Shown one piece after another: positions 25,835 through 35,181 of a DNA stretch of 64,000 nt. A program made the position numbers and the translations under genes. Position 1 is the first letter of the stretch, and each line of letters opens with the position of its first letter. The notes below the pieces were generated by a model. The model was not told the origin of the DNA. It searched no databases and was given only the letters and a program-made list of their open reading frames with translations. Source of the DNA: Deltaproteobacteria bacterium (GTDB taxonomy: Bacteria > Desulfobacterota > Desulfobacteria > Desulfobacterales > Desulfatirhabdiaceae). The stretch is from the NCBI GenBank assembly GCA_016219185.1, contig JACRBZ010000054.1:1-64000 (forward strand), given 5' to 3'.

Positions 25835-27187
25835 TTAATGAGCTGCAACAAAATCCACAACCAGACGCGTGGATCGGCTGTTGTATTCCACAGTATTGAT
25901 CGCAACCACCTCGGCATAATGTCCCACGTAGTCTGAAACAGCCGGTTCAGCGGCGGCCATTGCTGTCGCTGCCGCCCACGTTGCAGACGAATAGTCGCTG
26001 AGGGCAATCTTTGAGCCTTCCAATGAAACCCCCAAGCCCGCTCCCTGAACAAAGGCGATGAATCTATCTGCTTCCGCCTCGAACCCGGGCATGTCATCCT
26101 CGGTTGACACCACCAACATCGGAGGCTGTCTTTCATTGATAAACTGCCAGGGAGAAGCCCCGTCCAGAGTCGTCTGGTCCCACCCCCCAAAGGCGTTAAG
26201 CAGCATTGCCTTGTACATGAGAATATCTTCCAGACTCAGCCCCAAAGGGTTCATGGGATATTTGGAAAAATCGTACAAATTATACACGCCGCTCATCGAT
26301 ACGGTCCCCCGGATATCTGACAGGCTGAATCCGTTTGACTTCAGGTATTGATCGTCCGTGGAAAGCAGCGATACAAGATGGGCCCCGGCCGACTGCCCGA
26401 ACAGATAAACGCTTTCCGGATCCCCGCCGTAAGATGCGATATTGCGTTTCACCCATGCAAAAGCAGCGGCAACATCTTCGACATGATCCGGATGCACCGC
26501 AGCCCCGTCATCCGGATTCGAGAGCCGGTAATTGATCACCACCGTGGCATATCCGTAATAGCCGGAAAATGTCCGGGCGAGTTCTTTGTACAAATCCTTG
26601 TCACCCTGTTTCCAGGCGCCGCCGGGAACAAACATCAACACCGTCGGATGCGCTATCCCTTCCGGATAGTAAACATCTAGTCGCTGGCGCTCTTGCGGAT
26701 TTACCGCCACATAAGACATATCTTCGAATTGTCGAACGAGGGTCACCCGATAGGCGCTGTATCTCAGCGTGCCATCATCTAAGGTATATCCGTAGTAAAC
26801 GTCAAACGACAGCCCTTCGAGGGAAGACATCGGGAATACGGCACTCAAAAGATCACAGACAAACACCGACCCCAAAGATTCCATCTGGCCGGTCAATATG
26901 AGGGAATCTCCCGTCGCATAGAAATAAACGTAGAGAACTGCCGTTACAGCCCTGCCGATATCCGATTCCGGTGTCGTAAACGCAGGCAAAAGTACTGCGT
27001 CCACTTCCTTGAAATCCAGTACCAGACGATTGCCGGCGGGGTCGATGATATCATCGAATGTAACCGGCGTCACTGGCCCGACCGGCGCAAGGTTGACCGG
27101 TGAGGCCCATAATTGAGTCGGCATCCAGGAGAATATCGATAAAAATACAAAGAGAAAGCCGGTAGCCCAAAATCTTTTTCCACTCAT
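25835..27187 (-). CDS. secreted alpha/beta-hydrolase (esterase, BD-FAE/HSL-like)
   Basis: 450-residue exported esterase-type protein. A signal peptide (FLFVFLSIFSW...LWAS) precedes an N-terminal beta-rich domain of about 150 residues of unknown role. The hydrolase domain then shows the oxyanion-hole segment MFVPGGAWKQGDK, the nucleophile elbow FGQSAGAH and a VSTEDDMPGF acid region. The catalytic His is probably in DYVGHYAEV, but this is uncertain. AAAGGA lies before the chosen ATG at 27187. It is followed on the same strand by nothing within 100 bases and preceded by a second secreted hydrolase, suggesting a linked pair. Confidence 0.78.
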   Translation of the reverse strand: MSGKRFWATGFLFVFLSIFSWMPTQLWASPVNLAPVGPVTPVTFDDIIDPAGNRLVLDFKEVDAVLLPAFTTPESDIGRAVTAVLYVYFYATGDSLILTGQMESLGSVFVCDLLSAVFPMSSLEGLSFDVYYGYTLDDGTLRYSAYRVTLVRQFEDMSYVAVNPQERQRLDVYYPEGIAHPTVLMFVPGGAWKQGDKDLYKELARTFSGYYGYATVVINYRLSNPDDGAAVHPDHVEDVAAAFAWVKRNIASYGGDPESVYLFGQSAGAHLVSLLSTDDQYLKSNGFSLSDIRGTVSMSGVYNLYDFSKYPMNPLGLSLEDILMYKAMLLNAFGGWDQTTLDGASPWQFINERQPPMLVVSTEDDMPGFEAEADRFIAFVQGAGLGVSLEGSKIALSDYSSATWAAATAMAAAEPAVSDYVGHYAEVVAINTVEYNSRSTRLVVDFVAAH

Positions 27188-27283
27188 ACACACGTCCTTT
27201 TTGGATTTTGCGCAGCACCATATGGGCAAAGCCTTATCCGTTGCGGGTTCCTCAGGGTAAGGCAAAGAACCGCAATAGCGTTC

Positions 27284-28186
27284 TTAGTCACTGCCTTTCA
27301 GAAAGAGAAGCCGCGCCGCTGTTTCCGCCAATTGAGCATCGCGGTGGACCGCGCCAGGAACTGTTGTGAGTTTCCAATTAAACGTCATACCCAGCCGGGA
27401 TGCTTCATTTTTTGCCGAATCGTAGAAATTATTCCCCCGCTCAAAACCGTTATTGCCCTGCTCCAATGTTTCAGGAGATCGGGATAGATTCGCGTCGGCA
27501 TCATTTAGATCCTTTTCTCCCAGAAGGAGGATAAAATTCTTTATAAATGCAGCCCTGAGATCTTCCGGAGTCACTCCCGAGTTTCTGATTCCGTAAGGAT
27601 ATTTTCCCGCCGAATAAACCGGAAACACATATACGCCCGGATTTGCTGCAATTGCCATTCGAATGCGGGCATCCGCCTTGAATAGAATCATCCGCTGAAT
27701 AAACTGCCCGCCGGCCGAATTACCATAGAGGTTGTATGACGAACTCTGGTTCTGCGTCGCTTCTTTAACGAAGTCAAACAAATGCTCGATTACCGTAAAA
27801 GCGCGGTCGTTTTCCGGGGTGGGATTTTCCAGCTTATCAAAAATGTTTCCTTCGTTGTATTCTCCTTTGCCGGGATAATACTTGTGCGAGAATTCAGGCG
27901 CAATCAGCAGAAAGCCATAGCGTTCGGCATATTGAATCCATTCATCGCGGTCACGCTGCGCATCCCGCTTTCCTCCATGCATCACGAATAACACCGGCGT
28001 ATCACAAGAAAATCCAGAGGGTTGATAATACCAGACCCGAATTGGTTTATTCGGATTGCCCTGCCTGTCGGTAAAAATAAAATCCCCGGCCCCGTGATGA
28101 ATTTGCTTACCGCCAGGCCAGTACCGGGCAGACATACAAGAAAGCGTCATAAGAGCCAGGATAATTACAGCCACTTGTCGTTTCAT
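27284..28186 (-). CDS. exported alpha/beta-hydrolase (PHB-depolymerase-like fold)
   Basis: 300-residue protein with an N-terminal signal (VAVIILALMTLSC); Cys17 might be lipidated, though the lipobox is imperfect. Hydrolase features are VLFVMHGGKRDAQRD (oxyanion region), the nucleophile motif YGNSAGGQFIQRM and a late PGAVHRD that probably supplies the catalytic His. The acid residue may be in LLLGEKDLNDADANLS. GAAAGAG precedes the ATG at 28186. It lies 96 bases upstream of the other secreted hydrolase in the same orientation. Substrate unknown; an ester or polyester is possible. Confidence 0.75.
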   Translation of the reverse strand: MKRQVAVIILALMTLSCMSARYWPGGKQIHHGAGDFIFTDRQGNPNKPIRVWYYQPSGFSCDTPVLFVMHGGKRDAQRDRDEWIQYAERYGFLLIAPEFSHKYYPGKGEYNEGNIFDKLENPTPENDRAFTVIEHLFDFVKEATQNQSSSYNLYGNSAGGQFIQRMILFKADARIRMAIAANPGVYVFPVYSAGKYPYGIRNSGVTPEDLRAAFIKNFILLLGEKDLNDADANLSRSPETLEQGNNGFERGNNFYDSAKNEASRLGMTFNWKLTTVPGAVHRDAQLAETAARLLFLKGSD

Positions 28187-28410
28187 CGGTACTCTTTCAT
28201 TGACATGATTTGCGCTGCCAGATTGCCCATGTAACTCCACGAATCCGTTAATGGGTTTTATGTTACACGTTCGGCGGTTTTATTTCAATTCATTCAGCCT
28301 TCCAAATGCTTAATGCATCTTCTTTGTTTTTTCCTGTTGATCCTGTAAGACTTCGATTATAGAAAGAGACGTCGATATATTTCTTAAACCAGCCATCAGG
28401 AGCGCAAAAA

Positions 28411-28818
28411 ATGGAAAGAAGCTTTAAAATTTACTCCATTGGAGTCATTCGAAAAACCGACGACAGAACATGGATTGAAATTGACGATTGTTACAAAGAC
28501 GCCCTTTTGGGGCTGGAAGGATTTTCTCACATTCATGTGATGTACTGGTTTCATGAAAACGATACCCCGGAGCTGCGGAGCACCCTTCAGGTTCATCCCC
28601 GGAAAAATCCAAACAATCCTTTAACCGGCGTTTTTGCCACGCATTCGCCCTTGCGGCCCAACCTCATTGCCCTGACCCTTTGCCGGGTACTGACCATTCA
28701 GGGGACAACCATCGAAGTTGAAGGACTTGACGCCAGGGATGGCTCCCCCCTGATCGATATCAAATGCTATATTCCCTATGACCAGACCGGGCCGGTTCAA
28801 ACGCCGGGATGGGTCTGA
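28411..28818 (+). CDS. trmO: TrmO/TsaA-type tRNA methyltransferase
   Basis: 135-residue protein of the TsaA/VirR family, SAM-dependent N6-methylation of t6A37 in tRNA in E. coli. The family motifs are clear: IGVIRKTDD near the start, LEGFSHIHVMYWFH, HPRKNPNNPLTGVFATHSPLRPNLIALT with L-x-x-H-P signature, and EVEGLDARDGSPLIDIKCYIPY. It is shorter than the E. coli enzyme because it lacks the C-terminal extension, as many homologues do. The preceding 220 bases contain no gene. The methylase role is inferred from the family; some short homologues may act on other substrates. Confidence 0.85.
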   Translation: MERSFKIYSIGVIRKTDDRTWIEIDDCYKDALLGLEGFSHIHVMYWFHENDTPELRSTLQVHPRKNPNNPLTGVFATHSPLRPNLIALTLCRVLTIQGTTIEVEGLDARDGSPLIDIKCYIPYDQTGPVQTPGWV

Positions 28819-28858
28819 AACCGTTTCCGTCGAGGCAGGACTTGTCGAAAAAAAGCCA

Positions 28859-29401
28859 TCACTTCTTGAACTTTACTGACATCCCGAATATCTCTTCGGC
28901 AGTTAATGAAAACATGCCATTAACCGCCCGAACATAGTCACGATGGGAATAATTTATCTGGGTCTGTCTGATGATTGTATTCCGAAACAGCATGACGGCA
29001 GCCGGATCAAGCCCAACGGTTTTTATCCCACGCAAAATATCCCCGTCCAACAAATAGAACCTCGCTATGTTTTTTACTTGATTGCTTTCCAGTTCAAAAT
29101 AATTATCCAGCACTTCTTGATCAACCGGGACAGCGTTAAAGTTTACGTCCATGGGATTCAGTGGTGGCGGGAACATCCACGTCCATATTGCAACGGGTGG
29201 GATTGTTACAGACTCCAAATATCCATACCGGCTGAATGATTTTTCGAATGCATTCTTTTCTGCTTTGGTAAATGTTTCTGTTTGGATCATAAAGCACAAG
29301 GTTCCGTCATAAAGCATTTCCAGAATGCACCCTCTGGTCGGCACTGTCCACGGGAATGGTTTCCCGACTTCCATCATCGTTGTTACATTAATATCGGCCA
29401 T
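28859..29401 (-). CDS. hypothetical protein, 180 residues
   Basis: Soluble protein I cannot assign. It has a proline- and aromatic-rich middle (IWTWMFPPPLNPMDVNFNAVPVDQ), a charged C-terminus, no signal peptide and no cysteine motif. The base composition is AT-richer than in neighbouring genes and it lies next to about 180 bases of very AT-rich non-coding DNA, so recent acquisition is possible. A GGTGGG sequence lies 8 bases before the ATG. No relation to the flanking trmO or ligase genes is evident. Confidence 0.6.
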   Translation of the reverse strand: MADINVTTMMEVGKPFPWTVPTRGCILEMLYDGTLCFMIQTETFTKAEKNAFEKSFSRYGYLESVTIPPVAIWTWMFPPPLNPMDVNFNAVPVDQEVLDNYFELESNQVKNIARFYLLDGDILRGIKTVGLDPAAVMLFRNTIIRQTQINYSHRDYVRAVNGMFSLTAEEIFGMSVKFKK

Positions 29402-29559
29402 AAAAGCTACCCACCAATGTCTTATTTTCCTAAAAATACTATAGTGATATCAATCCCCGCAGAGGCTATTTTTTATGATAAATTTATATTAACAATTATT
29501 TAATTTAAGTATTTATTATCAATTGATCGCTTCATTCCTGAAAAGATCAGAGCAATCCG

Positions 29560-31227
29560 TTAACCGGTGCCTTTCATATACCGATTCTGATGTACCTCCC
29601 GAATCACTTTTTTGTTGATTTTACCCACGCTGGTCTTGGGAATTTCATCCACGAAAAGAATTTCATCTGGAAGCTGCCATTTGGCGAATTTATGGGCAAG
29701 ATGAGACAGCAGATCGTCTTTTCCGATCTTGCCGCAATGTTCTTTGCGAAGGATGACCAGAGCTAACGGCCTTTCTTCCCATTTGGGATGTTTGACCCCC
29801 ACCACGGCCGCCTCAAGAACCGGATCATATGACATCAATTCATTTTCCATATCCACCGAAGATATCCACTCTCCGCCGCTCTTGATCACATCCTTCACCC
29901 GATCCGTGATCTTCATATACCCTTCTGCATCCATCGTGGCCACATCCCCGCTTCGCCAGAAGCCATCGACTGTAAACTGCTGATCGGATATCGGAGTCCG
30001 GTAGTAACATCCCGTAATCCAGGGCCCGCGAACGCAGATTTCCCCCGGGGTATTTCCATCATGCGGGACTTCGGCGTTATCCGGCCCCAGGAGCCTGACA
30101 TCCAGGCCAGAGACTACATAACCCTGTTTTCGCCGAAGATCCCATTTTTCATCGTCGCTGAGCCGATCTTCCAGCCAGGGTTTCAGGCGATTGATGCTGA
30201 CCAGCGGGGAAGTTTCAGTTGCCCCGTAGGCGTGGATTATTTCAGCTCCGGTAAGCTCTTTATATCCTTTCATCATGGCCACGGGCGGCTCGGTTGCACC
30301 GCAGAGAAAACGGGCACCGCGAAGATCCGGCTTGTTTTCCAGATTCCGGATATATTCCAGCATGGGCATGAGAATGGCGGGCGCGCCATTACATACGGTA
30401 ACCTTTTCCCTGACCAGAAGATCGGCCAGTTCCCCCAGTCGATCCAGACGGAACATCCCCGGGAGCACGATTTTAGAGCCAACCATGGTGGCCGAATAGA
30501 CGCCACCCCAGCCCATGGCATGAAACATCGGCACCAGTTGAAGAAAAGCATCCCGATAAGACATTTCTCCTCCGGAGCAGATGGCCATGGCGTGAAGATA
30601 GGTATCGCGATGGGAATAATAGACGCCCTTGGGCTGTCCGGTCGTGCCCGTGGTGTAACAGGCCCCGGCTGCAGATGTTTCATCCAGATCCGGCCATTCA
30701 AATTCAGGGGATTGCTCCTGACTGAGCACTTCATAGCTGAAAACCGGACTTAAGACGGTCTTAATATCAGAGAGGTTTTTGTCCGTCAGGATAATATAGC
30801 CTTTAATGCCTTTACAGCTTTGAAACAGCATCTCGGCAATGGGTAGAAGGGTTTCATCCACAACCATCCAGCTTGCTTCCGCATGATGAATCACGTAGGT
30901 TAAATCCGGAAGCGACAGGCGAAGGTTCAACAAGAGCATGACCGCGCCGGAGCCGGGGATGGCAAAATACATCTCGTAATTGCGATGGGAATTCCAGTCC
31001 AGAACGCCGATCCGGTCTCCTATGGAAACGCCCAGGGCTTTGAGGGCGCCGGCAAACTGGTTCATCCGCCGGTAGGCATCCTGATACGTATAGCGAAACA
31101 TGCCCTGAGAACTCTGACAGGCGATTTCCTGCCTGGAAAAATTCCGAACGCCATGGCGGGCAATATTCATGATGTTGAGCTGGTAATCATCCTGGGATGT
31201 GGATGGAAATCCCTTGATCGGTTTCAT
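29560..31227 (-). CDS. fatty-acyl-CoA synthetase (AMP-forming)
   Basis: 555-residue acyl-CoA ligase. Motifs: CYTTGTTGQPKGVYYSH, HAYGATETSP, the hinge ITDRVKDVIKSGGEWIS and the catalytic lysine in KTSVGKINKK. The form with a GEWIS hinge is typical of medium- to long-chain ligases of the AlkK/FadD3 type rather than of the ligase at 9157-10896, from which it clearly differs. AAAGGAG precedes the ATG at 31227; an upstream in-frame ATG would add 14 residues without a better site. It is divergent from a cyclophilin gene across 357 bases containing a nested inverted repeat. Confidence 0.9.
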   Translation of the reverse strand: MKPIKGFPSTSQDDYQLNIMNIARHGVRNFSRQEIACQSSQGMFRYTYQDAYRRMNQFAGALKALGVSIGDRIGVLDWNSHRNYEMYFAIPGSGAVMLLLNLRLSLPDLTYVIHHAEASWMVVDETLLPIAEMLFQSCKGIKGYIILTDKNLSDIKTVLSPVFSYEVLSQEQSPEFEWPDLDETSAAGACYTTGTTGQPKGVYYSHRDTYLHAMAICSGGEMSYRDAFLQLVPMFHAMGWGGVYSATMVGSKIVLPGMFRLDRLGELADLLVREKVTVCNGAPAILMPMLEYIRNLENKPDLRGARFLCGATEPPVAMMKGYKELTGAEIIHAYGATETSPLVSINRLKPWLEDRLSDDEKWDLRRKQGYVVSGLDVRLLGPDNAEVPHDGNTPGEICVRGPWITGCYYRTPISDQQFTVDGFWRSGDVATMDAEGYMKITDRVKDVIKSGGEWISSVDMENELMSYDPVLEAAVVGVKHPKWEERPLALVILRKEHCGKIGKDDLLSHLAHKFAKWQLPDEILFVDEIPKTSVGKINKKVIREVHQNRYMKGTG

Positions 31228-31432
31228 ACGCCTTTCTCCTTTACGATGAGGTATCCGGACATCTGTCAACCATTTTCAGAAAATGAGGGGCTGTCTGCAA
31301 ACCATCACAATACCCCCCTGTTTTCCATCAACCCAATGGGCATTCTTAAAACAAGATTTATGAATTGTCAAAACAAATGAATGTAATTCATAAATTATAG
31401 AAAATAACCGTTTCATTTTTTTGTCACACAAA

Positions 31433-31472
31433 CGGAGTGGCGAAAACAAGACTATTTTCGGATGTGTGTGAC
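31433..31472. promoter_or_regulatory. nested inverted repeat in divergent promoter region
   Basis: GTCACACA (31433-31440) pairs with TGTGTGAC (31465-31472), and within it CGAAAA (31441-31446 region) pairs with TTTTCG (31455-31460). It sits near the middle of the 357-base gap (31228-31584) between the acyl-CoA ligase and the cyclophilin gene, where no gene is seen. It could be an operator for a TetR- or GntR-type regulator or a structured leader. No regulator gene is adjacent. Confidence 0.35.
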
Positions 31473-31584
31473 CTATATTTTGAAATCATACTGTCCTTTG
31501 TCTCTTGCCTTTATAAAAAAAACCTATTAAATTATGAAGATAAAAAGACCTATCCATTTTAATCCATAAACTGAGGAGAAATTC

Positions 31585-32109
31585 ATGTCCATTACCCAAA
31601 ATACACATCAGGAAGATATTTCACGGCCAGTTGCCGTGTTTGAAACCACGCTGGGAAATTTTGAAGCCGAACTCTATGCCAGTGAATGCCCGGAAACCGT
31701 CTGGAATTTTATCAATCTGGCTGAAGGCCGGCAGGAAACCGACCGAAACGGCAATTTTTATGACGGACTTTCGTTTCATCGCGTTATTAAAGGATTCATG
31801 ATTCAAGGCGGATGCCCCTTGGGAACCGGCACCGGGGGACCCGGCTACCGGTTTAAAGATGAATTTCACCCGACCCTGATTCATAATGGCGAAGGCATTC
31901 TTTCAATGGCCAATGCCGGACCTGGCACCAACGGCAGCCAGTTTTTCATCACCCTTGCCCCTACCCCCCATCTGAACAACCGCCATACGGTTTTTGGCAA
32001 AATCATCAGCGGCATGGATGTTGTCCGGAAAATCGGCTCGGTTCAAACCGGCCCCATGGATCGCCCGGCAACACCGGTTGTCATGAACAAGGTCACCATT
32101 CGAAGATAA
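31585..32109 (+). CDS. cyclophilin-type peptidyl-prolyl isomerase
   Basis: 174-residue proline cis-trans isomerase. Cyclophilin signatures: [19 protein letters not shown] with the catalytic Arg, GNGTGGPGY-like [32 protein letters not shown] and [14 protein letters not shown]. No signal peptide is present, so it is cytoplasmic. GAGGAG lies 6 bases before the ATG. An inverted repeat follows its stop. It helps folding of proteins with X-Pro bonds; partners are unknown. Confidence 0.93.
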   Translation: MSITQNTHQEDISRPVAVFETTLGNFEAELYASECPETVWNFINLAEGRQETDRNGNFYDGLSFHRVIKGFMIQGGCPLGTGTGGPGYRFKDEFHPTLIHNGEGILSMANAGPGTNGSQFFITLAPTPHLNNRHTVFGKIISGMDVVRKIGSVQTGPMDRPATPVVMNKVTIRR

Positions 32110-32129
32110 TCTGGAGCGATTTGGGGGTT

Positions 32130-32163
32130 ATCGGTTACGAACTGTTTTCAGCCCGTAACCGAT
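32130..32163 (+). terminator. perfect inverted repeat after the cyclophilin gene
   Basis: ATCGGTTACG (32130-32139) and CGTAACCGAT (32154-32163) form a 10-bp stem with a 14-base loop, about 20 bases after the cyclophilin stop. There is no T-run, so it may be a partial terminator, an RNA-stability element or an operator of the acyl-CoA dehydrogenase gene. Confidence 0.4.
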
Positions 32164-32208
32164 GCCCTGCCGCTTGTATAGATTATCCGTTTTTTATAAA
32201 GGAGTACC

Positions 32209-33906
32209 ATGAAACTGTTAAATCCAAAATCAGAACGGTTTGAGCATCTTGACGAACCTTCCCGTCAAATCATGTTAAAGACCATTGCGTTTTTTGAAAA
32301 TAAAGGAAAGGCCAGGCTGAAACACGACGATCATGAGCGGGTGTGGTACAGGGATTTTCTGGATTTTTTAAAAGAAAACCAGATATTTTCCTCGCTCTTG
32401 ACCCCGACGGCCTATGGCGGGAAAAACTGCCGCTGGGATACGGCCCGGAACTGCGATTTCAGCGAGATACTGGGATTTTACGGCCTGCCGTACTGGTACA
32501 CCTGGCAGGTGACCATTCTGGGGCTTGGCCCGATCTGGATGGGAAAAAATGAAGCCGTCAAGCAAAAAACCGCGCAGCTTTTGAAAGATGGCGAAATCTT
32601 TGCCTTCGGGCTTTCCGAAAAAGAACACGGCGCGGATCTTTATGCCAGTGAAATGACCCTTACGGAAATCAAAGCCGGCGAATACCGTGCGGACGGTGGC
32701 AAATATTATATCGGAAACGCCAATGAGGCGGCCCTGGTTTCAACGTTCGGGAAAATGGCGGACAGCGATGAATATGTGTTCTTTGCCGTAAACTCACAGC
32801 ACCCCAATTACGAATGCGTTAAAAATGTGGTGAATTCCCAGAATTATGTGGCCCAGTATGCCCTGCACAGCTATCCCATCACCGATGGCGACATTCTCAC
32901 CCGGGGCCAGCAGGCCTGGGATTCTTCCCTGAACACCATTAATGTGGGCAAATTCAATCTCGGCTGGGCCTCCATCGGCATCTGCACGCATGCCTTCTAT
33001 GAAGCCATCCGTCACGCCGCGAACCGAAAGCTCTTCAGCCATTACGTAACGGATTTTCCGCACGTCAAACAGCTTTTTACAGACGCCTACGCGCGCCTTC
33101 TGGCCATGAAACTTTTTGCCTCAAGGGCCGCGGACTACATGCGCAGCGCATCCGCAACAGATCGGCGCTATCTGCTCTACAACCCCATGGTCAAGATGAA
33201 GGTGACCACCCAGGGAGAAGAAGTGATCAACCTGCTCTGGGATGTGATCGCCGCAAAAGGGTTTGAAAAAGACATGTATTTCGAGATGGCGGCAAGGGAC
33301 ATCCGCGCTCTTCCCAAGCTGGAAGGCACGGTTCATGTGAATATGGCGCTGATCATCAAGTTCATGGCCAATTTCTTCTTTAACCCGGACGTATTCCCGG
33401 AAATCCCCGGAAGGACGGACCCGGTCAATGACGATTTTCTGTTCAATCAAGGCCCCACCAAGGGACTGGGGAAGATCCGGTTTCACGATTTTCAGATGGC
33501 CTACAGCCGCCTGAGCCTGCCCAACATTGAAATCTTCAAGGCCCAGATCGAAGTCCTCAAAACCTTTCTGGCAACCGCAACTCCCAGCGCAGAGCAGGCA
33601 AAAGACATCGATTTTCTTCTTATCGTCGGCGAACTCTTCACCCTTGTGGTATATGGCCAGCTCATTCTGGAAAACGCGGCCATCCAGGTTGTTGAAAACG
33701 ATATGATTGATCAGATTTTTGATTTCATGGTCCGGGATTTTTCCAAATTCGCGCTTCAGCTCTATTCCAAGCCCAGTTCCACACAAAAGCAGATGGATCT
33801 TTGCCTGCAAATGATTCAAAAACCGGTGGTCAATTCGGATCGTTTTGAAAAAATCTGGATAGACAAGGTCTATGCGCTGAAAGAAGCCTATCAGATGAAC
33901 GAATAA
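32209..33906 (+). CDS. large acyl-CoA dehydrogenase
   Basis: 565-residue flavin enzyme that introduces the alpha-beta double bond in acyl-CoA, longer than the usual 380-residue type because of extended N- and C-terminal helical regions. Recognisable stretches are the FAD/substrate segment FAFGLSEKEHGADLYASEMTL, cut by KYYIGNANEAALV, and a helical C-terminal domain. No signal peptide. AAAGGAG precedes the start. The winged-helix/ferredoxin gene follows after 23 bases, suggesting a shared operon and perhaps electron transfer or regulation linked to this dehydrogenase. Acyl preference unknown; the build resembles long-chain-type enzymes. Confidence 0.85.
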   Translation: MKLLNPKSERFEHLDEPSRQIMLKTIAFFENKGKARLKHDDHERVWYRDFLDFLKENQIFSSLLTPTAYGGKNCRWDTARNCDFSEILGFYGLPYWYTWQVTILGLGPIWMGKNEAVKQKTAQLLKDGEIFAFGLSEKEHGADLYASEMTLTEIKAGEYRADGGKYYIGNANEAALVSTFGKMADSDEYVFFAVNSQHPNYECVKNVVNSQNYVAQYALHSYPITDGDILTRGQQAWDSSLNTINVGKFNLGWASIGICTHAFYEAIRHAANRKLFSHYVTDFPHVKQLFTDAYARLLAMKLFASRAADYMRSASATDRRYLLYNPMVKMKVTTQGEEVINLLWDVIAAKGFEKDMYFEMAARDIRALPKLEGTVHVNMALIIKFMANFFFNPDVFPEIPGRTDPVNDDFLFNQGPTKGLGKIRFHDFQMAYSRLSLPNIEIFKAQIEVLKTFLATATPSAEQAKDIDFLLIVGELFTLVVYGQLILENAAIQVVENDMIDQIFDFMVRDFSKFALQLYSKPSSTQKQMDLCLQMIQKPVVNSDRFEKIWIDKVYALKEAYQMNE

Positions 33907-33929
33907 GAATGGTATCAGAGGAGATTTTT

Positions 33930-34988
33930 ATGTCAGACGTTTATCAAAACCTTGCCCGGCATCTGGATAACCTTCCCGCCGGCTTTCCGGCAACAGAAAC
34001 CGGCGTTGAAATCCGAATTCTCAAACGGCTGTTTACGCCCCGCGAGGCCGAAATTGCCGCAAGCCTTGTGATGATGCCGGAGACGGTTTCCGCCATTGCC
34101 GGCCGGCTGAAAATGGACGAAGCGGAACTGGCGCCGATTCTATACGATATGTCCCGGAAGGGACTGATTTACAGATCCGGCAAACGCGGCCAGATATTTT
34201 ACATGGCCGCTCAGTTTGTGGTTGGAATCTGGGAGTATCACGTCAAAAGCCTGGACCTGGATCTGATCAAGGACTTTAACGAATATTCTTCTTCCTTTAT
34301 GAACAAGGTCTGGACAGAAACCAAAACCAAGCAGCTTCGCATCATTCCCATTTCTAAAAGCATTTCCGCTGAAATGCTCACCATGCCTTACGATGAAGCC
34401 GAACAGATCATCAAAAAACAGTCCAAAATCGTGGTCACGCCCTGCATCTGCCGAACCGAACACAAAATGGCCGGAAAAGGCTGCAACCGGCCGGTTGAAG
34501 TCTGTCTGGCGTTTGGTAGCGGCGCGTATTTTTATGAAGAAAACGGTCTGGGGCGATCCATCAGCCAGTCCGAGGCCCTCGAAATTCTGGCAAAAGGCAT
34601 GGAGGCGGGCCTTGTGCTTCAACCCGGAAATTCCCAGAAACCCACCAATATCTGCATGTGCTGCGGATGCTGCTGTCAGATCCTGAAAAACCTGAACAAC
34701 CTGGAAGAACCGGCCAAAGCGGTTCACACCAATTTTTTCGCTGAAGTAGCCGCCGATGATTGCACGGGATGCGGGATCTGCCAGGAGCGCTGCCAGATGA
34801 AGGCCATTGTTGTCGAAGACATTGCCAGGGTAAAAAGAGAACGTTGCATCGGCTGCGGGCTTTGCGTGACATCTTGCAGCTTTGATGCCATGCACCTGAT
34901 TGAAAAAGCGCCTGAAGATCGCTGGACGCCTCCGGCCAATACCGTTGAAACCTACATCAATATCGCAAAGGAACGGGGAAAGATCTGA
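33930..34988 (+). CDS. winged-helix plus 4Fe-4S ferredoxin protein (second paralogue)
   Basis: 352-residue relative of the protein at 11764-12834, with the same order of parts: winged-helix region (residues about 20-100, TGVEIRILKRLF and DMSRKGLIYRSGKRGQIFY), a CICR module (C172, C174, C185, C192), an unusual Cys cluster at C242, C244, C245, C247, C248 and C249, then two 4Fe-4S sets (C278/281/284/288 and C306/309/312/316). The ATG at 33930 has AGAGGAGA upstream and is preferred over one seven codons earlier. It directly follows the acyl-CoA dehydrogenase gene, so it may transfer electrons to or sense the state of that pathway. Confidence 0.8.
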   Translation: MSDVYQNLARHLDNLPAGFPATETGVEIRILKRLFTPREAEIAASLVMMPETVSAIAGRLKMDEAELAPILYDMSRKGLIYRSGKRGQIFYMAAQFVVGIWEYHVKSLDLDLIKDFNEYSSSFMNKVWTETKTKQLRIIPISKSISAEMLTMPYDEAEQIIKKQSKIVVTPCICRTEHKMAGKGCNRPVEVCLAFGSGAYFYEENGLGRSISQSEALEILAKGMEAGLVLQPGNSQKPTNICMCCGCCCQILKNLNNLEEPAKAVHTNFFAEVAADDCTGCGICQERCQMKAIVVEDIARVKRERCIGCGLCVTSCSFDAMHLIEKAPEDRWTPPANTVETYINIAKERGKI

Positions 34989-35056
34989 GCCGCTCGATTT
35001 TCTTCAACGGATGAAACCCCGACAATCTACTCACTCTATTTTGCATTCAAAATGAT

Positions 35057-35181
35057 ATTCCAGCAAGCATTCAGGCTGAGACCGCCAAAGCGAACGAGCA
35101 GCGATGAGACAGTACAACGAATACGTCAAATCGCAGCGCAGTGAAGCTGACAAAGGTATCAGTTTGAATGCTTGCTGGAAT
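35057..35181. repeat. 125-bp structured repeat, copy at the mnmA 3' end
   Basis: ATTCCAGCAAGCATTCA begins the left arm (35057-35083) and its inverted copy forms the right arm (35155-35181): 27-base arms with three mismatches. The inner 71 bases resemble, by eye, the core of the element at 40763-40887, which is also exactly 125 bp. The right arm contains the mnmA stop codon. It looks like a small non-coding mobile or REP-like element. Confidence 0.6.

Noticed and set aside
35057..35181. CRISPR-like repeat
   Set aside because: Only one inverted pair, not regularly spaced direct repeats.
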